DNA from: Avichristensenella sp031549905
GTDB taxonomy: Bacteria > Bacillota > Clostridia > Christensenellales > Aristaeellaceae
DNA: 64,000 nt
Reading direction: 5' to 3'
Assembly: GCA_031549905.1 (NCBI GenBank)
Contig: JAVBPC010000016.1
Span: 24,089-88,088 of the forward strand
The first letter of the stretch is position 1. Every line of letters starts with the position of its first letter. The position numbers were made by a program, and so were the translations under genes. Of the stretch, positions 43,150 to 52,062 are shown piece after piece. The notes beneath the pieces were generated by a model. It was not told the origin of the DNA and did not search any database. It saw only the letters and a program-made list of their open reading frames with translations.

Positions 43150-44936
43150 GCAAAACAGGCTTGTGGCGGTACATCCGCAACTGGCGCTTTAGCAGCCTGC
43201 TGATTCGCAATTTTCTGCTGATTGCCGCGGTGATTCTGCTGTGCGTGTGCCTTGTGGCGATACCGGGCTATATGCAGGTGCAAGGCGCGGTCCGCGAGGA
43301 AACCGGCCAGGCGTATGCTGCCGCGCTGCTTCGCCATATGGATCAGGTCCATTCAATGGTGGATAACGTGCACATGGCCATGATGCAGCTGAGCGTCAAC
43401 CGGGATGTGATTGCATGGCTTCGCCCCAGCGAGTTGGCAATCCGAAGCTATGACAACATTGAGCGGGTGAACCGCATCCTCAACCAACTGGCCGGCTACA
43501 ACACCATGCTGATGCCCGCACTGGCCAATTTGATGCTGTATTCCCTGCACGAAGACTATGTCCTCAGTTCCACCTATGGCGGCGCGGAACGCTCGCGCTA
43601 TGCGGATTCAAGCTGGTATAGCGCATACCAGCGCTATACAGAAGATACGAGCCTTAGCACCACCTTCCGCACGGCGACACAAAACGGAACGGAGAGACGC
43701 TGCCTGACACTGCTGCAGGCGATGCCGATCATGCCCCGCAATGAACACCATGGCGTGGTGGTGGCCGATATCGATCTGGAGCATCTCTTCTTCGGCAGCG
43801 GTGCAACTAAAGATGCTTTTCTGTGCGTGACGGACGGGACGGGCGCCATCATCGCCAACAATGACATGTCCCTGTACGGCCAGGCGATTGAAGCGTTGGG
43901 ACTGCCTAAGACCGCGGTCGCGGCGGAGGGCTCCACCATCATCACCTACCAGGAACGCAGCATGATGCTTACAGTCCGCCATGAACCCGCGCTGAACTGG
44001 TGGTACTACGCCATTGATCCGCTGGATCACTATGACGCGCGACTTCAGCAAACGCTGCGTACCGCCTGGGGGGCGGCCGGCGGTATGGGGTTGCTGGGCC
44101 TTGCGCTTGCGCTGTTTGTTTCGGTGCGGATGTTTCAGCCGGTGCACAGCATCATGCAGGAACTGGAGGCCAGGGATGCGGACGGTGTGCTGCCCATGGA
44201 GGCGCGCGTGGAGGCATCCAACGAAATTGCCTTCCTAAGCAAGATGATCCTGCACACGCTGGACCGAAACCAGGCTCTGACTGATACCCTGGCCGACGAT
44301 CTGCGGGCGCTGAACAAGGCCAGGCTGCTGATGCTGCAAAGTCAGATCAATCCCCATTTTCTGTACAACACCCTGGAGAGCATCAACTGGATGTCCATTG
44401 ACATTCTTGGAAGTGAAAACGAGGTATCCGATGCCCTGTGCAGCCTTTCGGAGCTGCTGAGGGCAAGCCTCAAGGCAGGCAGCGTCATTCCGCTTGTGCA
44501 GGAGGTTCATCAGGCGGCGCTGTACATCAAGCTGCAACAGCTGCGCTTTGGTTCGCAGCTTGCAGTCGATTGGCACCTGGATGAGGACACACTATCGGAT
44601 ACCGTGCCTGTGATGGTGCTGCAACCCCTGATCGAGAACAGCATCAAGCATGGCATTATCCCGGCGCGGCCGATGCACATCGCCGTCCACGCTGCCCATG
44701 AGGAGGGCCGGCTTGTGCTCACGGTGGCGGATGACGGGCAGGGCATGCCCGCCGAAACCCTGGCCAGGCTGCGGGCAGAGCTTTCCGACGAGGCGCTGCT
44801 TTCCCAGGCCCATGTGGGGCTTCTCAATGTGCAGCTGCGCCTGCGCGTGCTGTACGGCGCCGCGGGCGGCATCGCGATTGCCAGCGAACCCAGCAAAGGG
44901 CTTGAAGTAAAGATCACAATACCAAATATCAATTGA
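43146..44936 (+). CDS. YesM-type sensor histidine kinase
   Basis: 596 residues from TTG 43146, overlapping the yesN-like stop. Membrane helices at about 17-40 and 308-328 flank a large extracytoplasmic sensor domain of about 265 residues, and a HAMP-like segment follows the second helix. His404 in QINPHFLYNTLESI is the phospho-acceptor of the His_kinase (5TM/LytS-like) family, with an ATPase domain containing LQPLIENSIKHGI and DDGQGM. It presumably senses a carbohydrate outside the cell and phosphorylates the preceding regulator. A strong hairpin follows the gene. Confidence 0.9.
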   Translation: MSKTGLWRYIRNWRFSSLLIRNFLLIAAVILLCVCLVAIPGYMQVQGAVREETGQAYAAALLRHMDQVHSMVDNVHMAMMQLSVNRDVIAWLRPSELAIRSYDNIERVNRILNQLAGYNTMLMPALANLMLYSLHEDYVLSSTYGGAERSRYADSSWYSAYQRYTEDTSLSTTFRTATQNGTERRCLTLLQAMPIMPRNEHHGVVVADIDLEHLFFGSGATKDAFLCVTDGTGAIIANNDMSLYGQAIEALGLPKTAVAAEGSTIITYQERSMMLTVRHEPALNWWYYAIDPLDHYDARLQQTLRTAWGAAGGMGLLGLALALFVSVRMFQPVHSIMQELEARDADGVLPMEARVEASNEIAFLSKMILHTLDRNQALTDTLADDLRALNKARLLMLQSQINPHFLYNTLESINWMSIDILGSENEVSDALCSLSELLRASLKAGSVIPLVQEVHQAALYIKLQQLRFGSQLAVDWHLDEDTLSDTVPVMVLQPLIENSIKHGIIPARPMHIAVHAAHEEGRLVLTVADDGQGMPAETLARLRAELSDEALLSQAHVGLLNVQLRLRVLYGAAGGIAIASEPSKGLEVKITIPNIN

Positions 44937-44948
44937 GGACACCCTGCA

Positions 44949-45005
44949 CACAAAAAAAGAAAGCGAAAGTGACCATTTTGGTTAATTTCGCTCTGTTTTT
45001 TTGTG
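44949..45005. terminator. Symmetrical A-tract/T-tract hairpin after the YesM gene
   Basis: A 20-base arm CACAAAAAAAGAAAGCGAAA (44949-44968) matches the reverse complement of 44986-45005 at 18 positions, and an inner ACCA/TGGT pair lies in the loop. A seven-T run forms the 3' arm. It looks like a bidirectional terminator, and transcription of the importer genes from 45080 probably begins after it, although a clear promoter was not resolved. Confidence 0.7.
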
Positions 45006-45079
45006 CTGGTTTTGCTGCTATCTTAGTCACATAATATCCTGATTTTGGGTAGGCGCCTAAGAGGGAAGGAGCGTGTTCC

Positions 45080-46030
45080 ATGCTTCGATCGGCTGTCCGT
45101 GTAAACAAACGGGACCTGACCCGCCAAAGTACCTGGTCTTATGTCCGCGCGCATCCATGGCTGTATATACTGATGCTGCCGGGCCTTGCCTATGTTATCA
45201 TCTTTCATTACCTGCCCATGTATGGCGTGGTCATTGCTTTTCAGAATTTCAACCTGATCAAGGGCGTTTTCGGCAGCCCCTGGATCGGCCTGCAGAACTT
45301 CCGGGAGCTTTTTGGTTCTTCGCAATTTTTCAAGGTGTTCAAGAACTCGCTGGTGTTCAGCCTTATCCGCATGTTCTGGGGCTTTCCGGCGCCCATTCTG
45401 CTGGCGCTGCTCCTTAACGAGGTGCGCAGAACCCGTTTCAAGCGTACGGTGCAAACGATTGTGTACATCCCGCACTTTATTTCCTGGACCGTCATTGCAG
45501 GCATGCTGACCAACCTGCTGGCGCCGACCGCGGACGGCGCGGTGAACACGCTGCTCGGCTGGCTTGGCATAGGTCCCGTTACTTTCCTTACGAATGCCCG
45601 CATGTTCCGCTCGGTGATCGTTACGGCAGAAATCTGGAAGAGCGCGGGCTGGGGAACGATCATTTATTTGTCCGCGCTGACCCGGGTGGACCCCGAACTG
45701 TATGAGGCTGCGGTGATTGACGGTGCGAACCGCTGGCAGATGTGCTGGCGCATTACCCTGCCCAGCATCATGTCAACCGTGGCGGTGATGATGATCCTGC
45801 GCCTGGGCAGCCTGCTGAACAACGGTTTTGAGCAAATATTCCTGCTGTACAGCCCCCTGGTGTATGAGGTGGCCGATGTGTTTGAAACATACACCTACCG
45901 GCTTGGCCTGCAAGGAGGGCGCTTTAGCTACTCCACGGCAGTGGGATTGTTCCAGTCCCTGGTAGGTTTCGTGATGATCGTATCCACCAACTACATCTCC
46001 CGCCGCATCAGCGACAGCGGCCTGTATTAG
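45080..46030 (+). CDS. ABC sugar transporter permease, LplB type
   Basis: 316 residues. Six membrane helices. FHYLPMYGVVIAFQNFNLIKGV and the EAA loop LYEAAVIDGANRWQMCWRITLPSI are the LplB signatures. An AAGGAG-type ribosome site lies just upstream. It is the first gene after the YesM terminator and is followed, at 12 bases, by its LplC partner. As with the other LplBC-type units here there is no ATPase gene, so a shared MsmX-like ATPase is assumed. Confidence 0.9.
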   Translation: MLRSAVRVNKRDLTRQSTWSYVRAHPWLYILMLPGLAYVIIFHYLPMYGVVIAFQNFNLIKGVFGSPWIGLQNFRELFGSSQFFKVFKNSLVFSLIRMFWGFPAPILLALLLNEVRRTRFKRTVQTIVYIPHFISWTVIAGMLTNLLAPTADGAVNTLLGWLGIGPVTFLTNARMFRSVIVTAEIWKSAGWGTIIYLSALTRVDPELYEAAVIDGANRWQMCWRITLPSIMSTVAVMMILRLGSLLNNGFEQIFLLYSPLVYEVADVFETYTYRLGLQGGRFSYSTAVGLFQSLVGFVMIVSTNYISRRISDSGLY

Positions 46031-46042
46031 GGGGAAGCAAGA

Positions 46043-46900
46043 ATGAAACGCAAAGCAAACGTTTTTGATGTGCTGATCTACGGCGGCCTGACGCTCATGA
46101 TGCTGATCACGCTTTACCCGCTGATCAACGTGGTGGCGGTATCCATGAGCAGCAATAACGCTTACCGCAACAACCCCCTGATGATCCTGCCCAGGGATAT
46201 AGACCTGACCGCATACCGGTGGGTGGCGACCCATCAGCTGATCCTGAGCAGCTACCGCAACACCGTCATCGTCACCCTGGTGGGTACGGCGCTGAGCATG
46301 CTGCTGACGATGACCCTGGCCTACCCGCTGTCCGAAAAGGATCTTCGCGGCCGCAAGTTCTTCATGTCGATGCTTATCTTCACCATGTTTTTCAATGGCG
46401 GCCTGATTCCCAACTTCTACCTGGTGCGTGCCGTCGGCCTGTACGATACCCTTTGGGCGCTGATTGTTCCCGGGGCGCTGTCGGTCTACAACATGATCCT
46501 CATGAAGAACTCTTTTGAGGCCATGCCCGAAAGCCTCAAGGAGTCCGCCCGCATAGATGGGGCCAGCGATATAACCGTGTTCCTGCGCATCGTGCTGCCC
46601 CTGTCCATGCCCATCATCGCCGCGCTGATCCTCTTTTACGCCGTTTCCCGCTGGAACGCCTTTTTCAACGCCATCGTCTATATTCGGGGGCGCGATAAAT
46701 GGACGCTGCAGCTGCTGCTTAGGGAAATCGTCATGAGCACGGAATCCCTGCTGAACGACTCTACGGATATTGCTTCCATTCCCGCGCAGTCGGTGAAAAA
46801 CGCGGTGATCGTAGTAGCCATCCTACCCATCATGTGCATCTATCCGTTCCTGCAAAAGTTCTTTGTAAAGGGCGTAATGGTGGGGGCCGTGAAGGGATAG
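46043..46900 (+). CDS. ABC sugar transporter permease, LplC type
   Basis: 285 residues. Six helices, central FFNGGLIPNFYLVR and EAA loop LKESARIDGASDITVFLRIVLPL, C-terminus ending KGVMVGAVKG. It forms the channel with the LplB-like subunit upstream. The binding-protein gene begins 70 bases later. Confidence 0.9.
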   Translation: MKRKANVFDVLIYGGLTLMMLITLYPLINVVAVSMSSNNAYRNNPLMILPRDIDLTAYRWVATHQLILSSYRNTVIVTLVGTALSMLLTMTLAYPLSEKDLRGRKFFMSMLIFTMFFNGGLIPNFYLVRAVGLYDTLWALIVPGALSVYNMILMKNSFEAMPESLKESARIDGASDITVFLRIVLPLSMPIIAALILFYAVSRWNAFFNAIVYIRGRDKWTLQLLLREIVMSTESLLNDSTDIASIPAQSVKNAVIVVAILPIMCIYPFLQKFFVKGVMVGAVKG

Positions 46901-46970
46901 ACCCATCCCAACGTTACCCTTAGGCTGGGTGAGTCCGGCCTTGGTATAAAAAGCTGAAGGAGGATTTCTC

Positions 46971-48473
46971 ATGACAAGACGGATCACCGTGTTGCTGCTG
47001 GCGCTGTTCCTTGCCTGCGCCTGCTTCCCCCTGAGCGCCTCAGCCCAGAGTGGCAAGCCGCTGACGTTCACCATGCAGATGCTCTCTGAGTATGTGCCGG
47101 ATCAAGACCCCATCCTGGCCCGCATTCAGGAGGCTACTGGCGTCACGCTGGCGATGGAACTGCCGCCAGTCAACAGCTACCAGGAGCGCCTCAACATCAT
47201 CATGGCATCGGGCGATTACCCGGCCATTGTGCAGTTCCCGGGCCTCACCAACGCGGCCTACATCAACGCGATGGACAGCGGCATTTTGCTGCCCCTGGAT
47301 GAATACCTGGATGAGTTTGAGAACCTTAAACAGTATGTGGACCCCGTTTCGTACGACGCCATGCGCGCGTCTTCCAATGGCGTGCTGTACGGCATTCCGC
47401 GCAACACCATCGTCCGCGAGGACGGATTTGCCGTGCGCAAGGACTGGATGGATAAGCTGGGCATCGCCCTGCCCGAGGATGGGTACCTGACCAAGCAGGA
47501 ATTTTATGATCTGCTCTACGCCTTCACATTTGGCGACCCGGATGGAAACGGTGTCAATGACACGTACGGCTGGACCAACGATACGAACGGCAACCTGCTT
47601 CCGCTGGTGCCGTATGCTTCCGGCTGTATCGGCTGGCAGGCCCATGAGGGCGAATATGCCTACATGAACGAAATGTACTGCCAGGAGCACGATCACTACA
47701 AGGAAGCCCTTGCCCACACGGCCAAGCTTTGGGCGGATGGTCTGATTGACCCGAATTGGCCGTCCATCCGCGGCCTTGCGTTCCGCGACCGCTTCTACAC
47801 CGGCGCGGTGGGCGTCATCCGCATGTTCGGCGGATGGCTGATGGATTATGAGAAAGGCGTGAAGGCCAACTTCCCGGATGCGGAGATCGCATTCATCGCG
47901 GGTATCAAGAATGATGACGGCGAGGTAATCGCCGGATCGCCCATGGGCGGCAACATCTATTCCTTCTTCAGCCTGACCATCGCCTGCGAAGGGCGCGAGC
48001 GCGAGGCGCTCAGCATGCTGAACTATCTGCTCTCCGACGAGGGCTGGAAGATGCTGAACTACGGCTGCGAAGGCATCCACTACGAGGAAGACGCGGAGGG
48101 CAACATCACCGCGCTGGAAGGCTACGCGAACTACAACACCTATCGCAGCTATATCACCCTGCTGCGCCGCTACAATGACCCTGCCTACTTTGTGCCCATC
48201 AGCATGAGCCCGGAACAGAAGGAAACGGCCTACGATTACATCCAGAGGGCGTCGGCCATCACCGTTCCGGATCTCAGCTACGGCTATGCGCCGCCCGCTA
48301 CCCAGCAAACCGCCTACCTGGACTACGCCAGCGAGCTTAGCGTGATCATCTCCAAGATCATTGTGGGCGAACTGCCGGTGGACGCCTGGGATGACGCGCT
48401 GGCCGGATGGTACAAGAATGGCGGCCAGGATATGGTCGATCAAATGAACGCATTCATCGAGGCCAGCCAATAG
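46971..48473 (+). CDS. Extracellular solute-binding protein of the YesNM-linked importer
   Basis: 500 residues. The signal peptide ends near PLSASA/QSG. The Cys residues at about 16-18 (FLACACF) are not preceded by the small-residue lipobox, so type-I cleavage is more likely. The mature domain has PAIVQFPG-like and DWMDKLGI.LPEDGYLTKQEFYDLL features of the large (about 500 residue) LplA-like sugar-binding proteins. It captures the ligand for the two preceding permeases. A strong stem-loop follows its stop. Confidence 0.88.
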   Translation: MTRRITVLLLALFLACACFPLSASAQSGKPLTFTMQMLSEYVPDQDPILARIQEATGVTLAMELPPVNSYQERLNIIMASGDYPAIVQFPGLTNAAYINAMDSGILLPLDEYLDEFENLKQYVDPVSYDAMRASSNGVLYGIPRNTIVREDGFAVRKDWMDKLGIALPEDGYLTKQEFYDLLYAFTFGDPDGNGVNDTYGWTNDTNGNLLPLVPYASGCIGWQAHEGEYAYMNEMYCQEHDHYKEALAHTAKLWADGLIDPNWPSIRGLAFRDRFYTGAVGVIRMFGGWLMDYEKGVKANFPDAEIAFIAGIKNDDGEVIAGSPMGGNIYSFFSLTIACEGREREALSMLNYLLSDEGWKMLNYGCEGIHYEEDAEGNITALEGYANYNTYRSYITLLRRYNDPAYFVPISMSPEQKETAYDYIQRASAITVPDLSYGYAPPATQQTAYLDYASELSVIISKIIVGELPVDAWDDALAGWYKNGGQDMVDQMNAFIEASQ

Positions 48474-48527
48474 AAGCGCTTTGCCATCGGAATTGCAAGA
48501 GGCTTGCGTGAAACATAAAGAACCCGC

Positions 48528-48550
48528 GGGCCGGACTGATTGTCCGGCCC
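48528..48550 (+). promoter_or_regulatory. Stem-loop between the binding protein and the sialidase-like gene
   Basis: A perfect 9-bp stem GGGCCGGAC/GTCCGGCCC with loop TGATT ends 7 bases before the AAGGAGG of the next gene. There is no T-run. It may limit read-through or stabilise the upstream message. Confidence 0.7.
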
Positions 48551-48571
48551 TCATTGTAAGGAGGCATGCTC

Positions 48572-49693
48572 ATGGCTGACCAGAAAACACTTTTTAGGCC
48601 GCGCTGGCGCGAGGAGCGCGTGCTTTGTCACAGCGGCGACGACGGCTATGCATCCTACTACGCCTTTCCCGCGCTGTACCGCGAGGACAGGGATGCCGTC
48701 AGGATCGTCTACAAGCGGGGCGAAAAGCACTGGGGCGACAGCAATTCGGCCCTGGAGCAGCTTCGCTGGTCGGTGCCGGAGCAGCGGCAAATCTCGCTGG
48801 AGACGATATACCGGGAAGAAGGGCTCACCACGCAGATGGGCGAAGTTGTAGGAATGCCGGGCGGGGATTTCTGCGTGTATATCGATATGCAGAAGGCGGA
48901 AAGCAACCGGCGTACCGGCCTGCGCGTGCTGCGCGGCGCGGCTGGGACGGGTGGATATGACCGGAGCGCCCTCCTGGGCATCGTGGATGGCGTGGAATAC
49001 GGCTATGCCTTTGATCAGTGTGAGAAGGGCGGCAGCCTCTACCTGCTGGCCATGACTTTCCCTGAGCTTCAGGGCGACTTTGGCCGTGCCGTGCACCTGC
49101 TGCGCTCCGATGATGGGGGGCAGACCTGGCGCTTTGCGGCGGATCTTTCGGCACGGTTTGGCTTTCCCTTCAATGAAAGCGCCATACTTTCCCATGAGGA
49201 TGGGTTCTTTGTGTTTACCCGAGGCGAGGCGGATCGCAGCGAACCGCGGGCGGACGGCGACCATCCCTCCGGCCAGCACCTGGTTGTGCTGGATAATGAT
49301 CTTCAGGTGCGGGCCATGCGCGATTACCGGCAGACCACGGACTTTTTTACCCTTACCGGCCGTCCGCGCCTGTTCCGCTACCGGGAAGGGCTGTATCTGC
49401 TTACGCGGCAGTGGCTTGGCGAGGCGGGAGACCGGTCGATGACGCTGGATCTGTTCCGCATCGACCCAAAGACGCTGGATATTTTGGCCCATATCCGCCT
49501 GGATGAACCCCGCTGCGCGGGTCAGGATGGGCATTACGGTGCTGCATATCTGGATGAAACGGGACCCGAACCGCTGCTGCGGGTTGTCACCTATGTGACG
49601 ACGCCCGCGCCAGGGGATGCCAGCGCGCAAAGACCCTGCGACCTGGTTCAGCTCAGCTTCCGCATGGATGAGCTGCATGCTTTCGGGGGTTAA
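48572..49693 (+). CDS. Sialidase-fold (BNR/Asp-box) protein, cytoplasmic
   Basis: 373 residues from ATG 48572, chosen because AAGGAGG (48557-48563) lies eight bases upstream; ATG 48566 is too close. One clear Asp box SDDGGQTW (about residues 182-189) and a FNESAILSHEDGFFVFTR segment fit a six-bladed sialidase-type propeller. No signal peptide, so it is intracellular, unlike most sialidases. It probably acts on, or binds, an imported sialic-acid-like or other acidic sugar. The Tyr-Glu pair and Arg triad of true sialidases could not be assigned with certainty. It is followed after 4 bases by a second propeller. Confidence 0.7.
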   Translation: MADQKTLFRPRWREERVLCHSGDDGYASYYAFPALYREDRDAVRIVYKRGEKHWGDSNSALEQLRWSVPEQRQISLETIYREEGLTTQMGEVVGMPGGDFCVYIDMQKAESNRRTGLRVLRGAAGTGGYDRSALLGIVDGVEYGYAFDQCEKGGSLYLLAMTFPELQGDFGRAVHLLRSDDGGQTWRFAADLSARFGFPFNESAILSHEDGFFVFTRGEADRSEPRADGDHPSGQHLVVLDNDLQVRAMRDYRQTTDFFTLTGRPRLFRYREGLYLLTRQWLGEAGDRSMTLDLFRIDPKTLDILAHIRLDEPRCAGQDGHYGAAYLDETGPEPLLRVVTYVTTPAPGDASAQRPCDLVQLSFRMDELHAFGG

Positions 49694-49697
49694 AAGA

Positions 49698-50906
49698 ATG
49701 AAAAACTTTCACGTTGAAATGGATGCCCCCGTGCTGGTGGACAGCGCGCCCCGCCGTGTGCGCAAATGGGGGCACTGGCAGTTTCCCAAGGTGCAGCGTG
49801 TGGGGGAGAACCGGTATGAGGCGCACTTTCATAACGCCAACGACGACTACGCCGCTTACGGTTCTCCCGAACCTTGCTATGTTTCGGCGGATTTGACATG
49901 TTGGGAGCCTTTGCCGGACGGCTATGAAACGCTGGTTGGAAGCGTCACCCTGCCAAACGGCGATGTGGTCAAAAAGAAAGCACTGCCATCCGCCCGGCTG
50001 GAGGACCTGAACATCCCCGCGCGCCCAGTTGCCGGAACAGACATGCAGTACCGCACGTTTGAGATCAACCGCCGCCTGTACACGGCCTATCCGGTCAGCG
50101 ACCTGCCGATAGAGGCTTCCGGGTATAGGTTGCTGCGGAGGCGGGCCGGCAGCGGGGAATGGGTGGAGGAAATCGCCCCCATGGAAGAGCCGGACGGAAC
50201 CCGATGTGCATTTGACGGCATTTTGCCGGCCATGCAGGCGCGGGAAACGCAGCTATCCCTTGCGCCGGATGGTTCGCTGTATATGGTTGTATATAACTTT
50301 CAGTTGAATCCGGACGGCAGCCCCGATCCCCGCGACCGGATCATCTTTTTCCGGTCCACGAACGGCGCGCGGTCATTCCACCAGATTAGTGCCGTGCCCT
50401 ACACGCCGGATCTTGCCCTGGATCCGAATGCCATGAGCGACCTGCGGCGGGGTATCATGGAGCCTGCCTTCGCGTTTCTTGATGCAAAGCGCATGGTTTG
50501 CGTCATGCGCACCTGCCACCGGGAGCAGGGGCCCATGTACATCATGCGCTCCGGCGACGCGGGATACACCTGGACAAAACCGGCCGTGCTGCATCCCTAC
50601 GGTGTGCTGCCCAGGCTGTGCTTGCTGAAAAACGGCGTGCTGGCCCTCAGCTTTGGCCGGCCCGGCGTGGCCATGATGTTTTCCGGGGACGGAGGGGATA
50701 CCTGGAGCGAACCGATGACAATTGTTCCGCAGAAAAACGGTGATCTTCATGCCGATTCCTGTGGCTATACCGAGATGGACGCCGTCAGTGACGATACGCT
50801 TGTGCTGGCTTATTCCGATTTCAACTACGACCCCGGCGATGGGTACCCACGCAAGGCGGTATGCACGCGGCGCATCCGGGTGCGAATGAAGGGAGAGCGC
50901 GAATGA
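49698..50906 (+). CDS. Second sialidase-fold (BNR) protein, cytoplasmic
   Basis: 402 residues from ATG 49698; the longer start at 49617 would lie within the previous gene. Two Asp boxes are clear (RSGDAGYTW and FSGDGGDTWSE), plus a degenerate one (RSTNGARSF). E-P-A-F-A and M.CVMRT..... resemble exo-alpha-sialidase superfamily blades. No signal peptide. It is likely a paralogue of the protein upstream, either with different substrate specificity or as the other half of a complex. It overlaps the URO-D-family gene by 4 bases. Confidence 0.7.
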   Translation: MKNFHVEMDAPVLVDSAPRRVRKWGHWQFPKVQRVGENRYEAHFHNANDDYAAYGSPEPCYVSADLTCWEPLPDGYETLVGSVTLPNGDVVKKKALPSARLEDLNIPARPVAGTDMQYRTFEINRRLYTAYPVSDLPIEASGYRLLRRRAGSGEWVEEIAPMEEPDGTRCAFDGILPAMQARETQLSLAPDGSLYMVVYNFQLNPDGSPDPRDRIIFFRSTNGARSFHQISAVPYTPDLALDPNAMSDLRRGIMEPAFAFLDAKRMVCVMRTCHREQGPMYIMRSGDAGYTWTKPAVLHPYGVLPRLCLLKNGVLALSFGRPGVAMMFSGDGGDTWSEPMTIVPQKNGDLHADSCGYTEMDAVSDDTLVLAYSDFNYDPGDGYPRKAVCTRRIRVRMKGERE

Positions 50907-52057
50907 CACCCAAAGAGAGGCTGCTCTGTGCGCTTAGGGGCGAGCCGGTGGACCGGGTTCCCATCTCCGCCCAAATTCCCTTTGCCCTGGATGCTGCCGG
51001 CAATTTTTGCCCGGGCCCCTTCCATGGGTATGATGAGCATGACGACTGGCGGATCCGGGACCCGGAATACACTCGGCTGGTTTCTCGCATGGAAAAGGAA
51101 TGCGACAATCTTTTCATCTGGCGGCCCACTTACATGAAGTCGGACTGCCTTTTCCTGCCCGTCACCCAAACGGAGTCGCAGGTGCTGCCGGACGGGCGTG
51201 TGCGGCGCGTGGAAACAGCCGACATCGATGGGCGGACACTGACAAGTGTGTTCATCGTGCAGCCGGGCACCGGCCACACCTGGCAAACGGAGCATTTCTG
51301 CAAGGATACGGATGATGCACTGGCGCTGCTTGCTATGCCCTTTGCGCTGCCAAAGGCCGGACCTGAGGATTTCTTTTCGATTGAAAAGACCCTGGGGGAT
51401 AGGGCGCTCATTTGGGTGACGATCCCTTCGCCCACCCTGGCCGTTTGCAGGCTTTTCGACCCGATGCTGTTTTTGATGATGACTGCCAGCGAACGCGCGC
51501 TGATCGACCGCCTGATGGAAACCGCCGCGGAGCGCATTGCCGCGCTGCTTTTGGATATGCTGCGCGCCGGCTGCGGGCCTGTCATACGGTTTGGCGGCGC
51601 GGAACACGCAACGCCGCCGCTGATGTCGGAAAGGGACTTTGACTGGCTGGTAACACAGTACGACACCCCGCTGATGCGCATGTGCAAGGAGCATGGCCGA
51701 ATGGTGGCAGTGCATTGCCATGGCAATATCCGCCATGCGCTGCGGCGCTTTGCCGAGATGGGCGTGGACCAGACTGACCCGGTGGAGCAAGCGCCGGACG
51801 GCAACATCACGCTGGCGGAAGCCCGCGCCATCACAGGAGGGCGCATCACGCTGACCGGCAACATTCAAATGCGGGAGTTGCACAGCGCCGCGCCGGAAGA
51901 AATCAAGGCCCGCGTCCGCCAGATCATCAATGAGGCAGGCCGCGAAAGGCTGGTCATCACCACCACCGGAACGCCCCTGGAGAAGATCGACTCACGCCTG
52001 GCCGCCAATTACCATGCGATGATTGACGCGGCGCTTCAATACGGGAAAGGGGAGTAG
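50903..52057 (+). CDS. URO-D-family (methyltransferase-like) protein
   Basis: 384 residues from ATG 50903, overlapping the previous stop; the in-frame start at 50861 lies inside the sialidase-like gene. N-terminus MTPKERLLCALRGEPVDRVPI is the common entry of the uroporphyrinogen-decarboxylase/MtaA/CmuA superfamily, and the barrel end shows LTGNIQM and a TTTGTPLEKI segment. Members near glycan genes are not heme enzymes. Zn-binding members transfer methyl groups to corrinoid proteins, and H-x-C (VAVHCHGN) is present here near residue 270. No corrinoid protein gene is nearby. A demethylase or hydrolytic role on the substrate is possible but not shown. Confidence 0.8.
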   Translation: MTPKERLLCALRGEPVDRVPISAQIPFALDAAGNFCPGPFHGYDEHDDWRIRDPEYTRLVSRMEKECDNLFIWRPTYMKSDCLFLPVTQTESQVLPDGRVRRVETADIDGRTLTSVFIVQPGTGHTWQTEHFCKDTDDALALLAMPFALPKAGPEDFFSIEKTLGDRALIWVTIPSPTLAVCRLFDPMLFLMMTASERALIDRLMETAAERIAALLLDMLRAGCGPVIRFGGAEHATPPLMSERDFDWLVTQYDTPLMRMCKEHGRMVAVHCHGNIRHALRRFAEMGVDQTDPVEQAPDGNITLAEARAITGGRITLTGNIQMRELHSAAPEEIKARVRQIINEAGRERLVITTTGTPLEKIDSRLAANYHAMIDAALQYGKGE

Positions 52058-52062
52058 TCACC

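Noticed and set aside
50903..52057. Annotation as hemE uroporphyrinogen decarboxylase
   Set aside because: No heme genes nearby; the URO-D superfamily also holds methyltransferases and catabolic proteins, and the context is catabolic.
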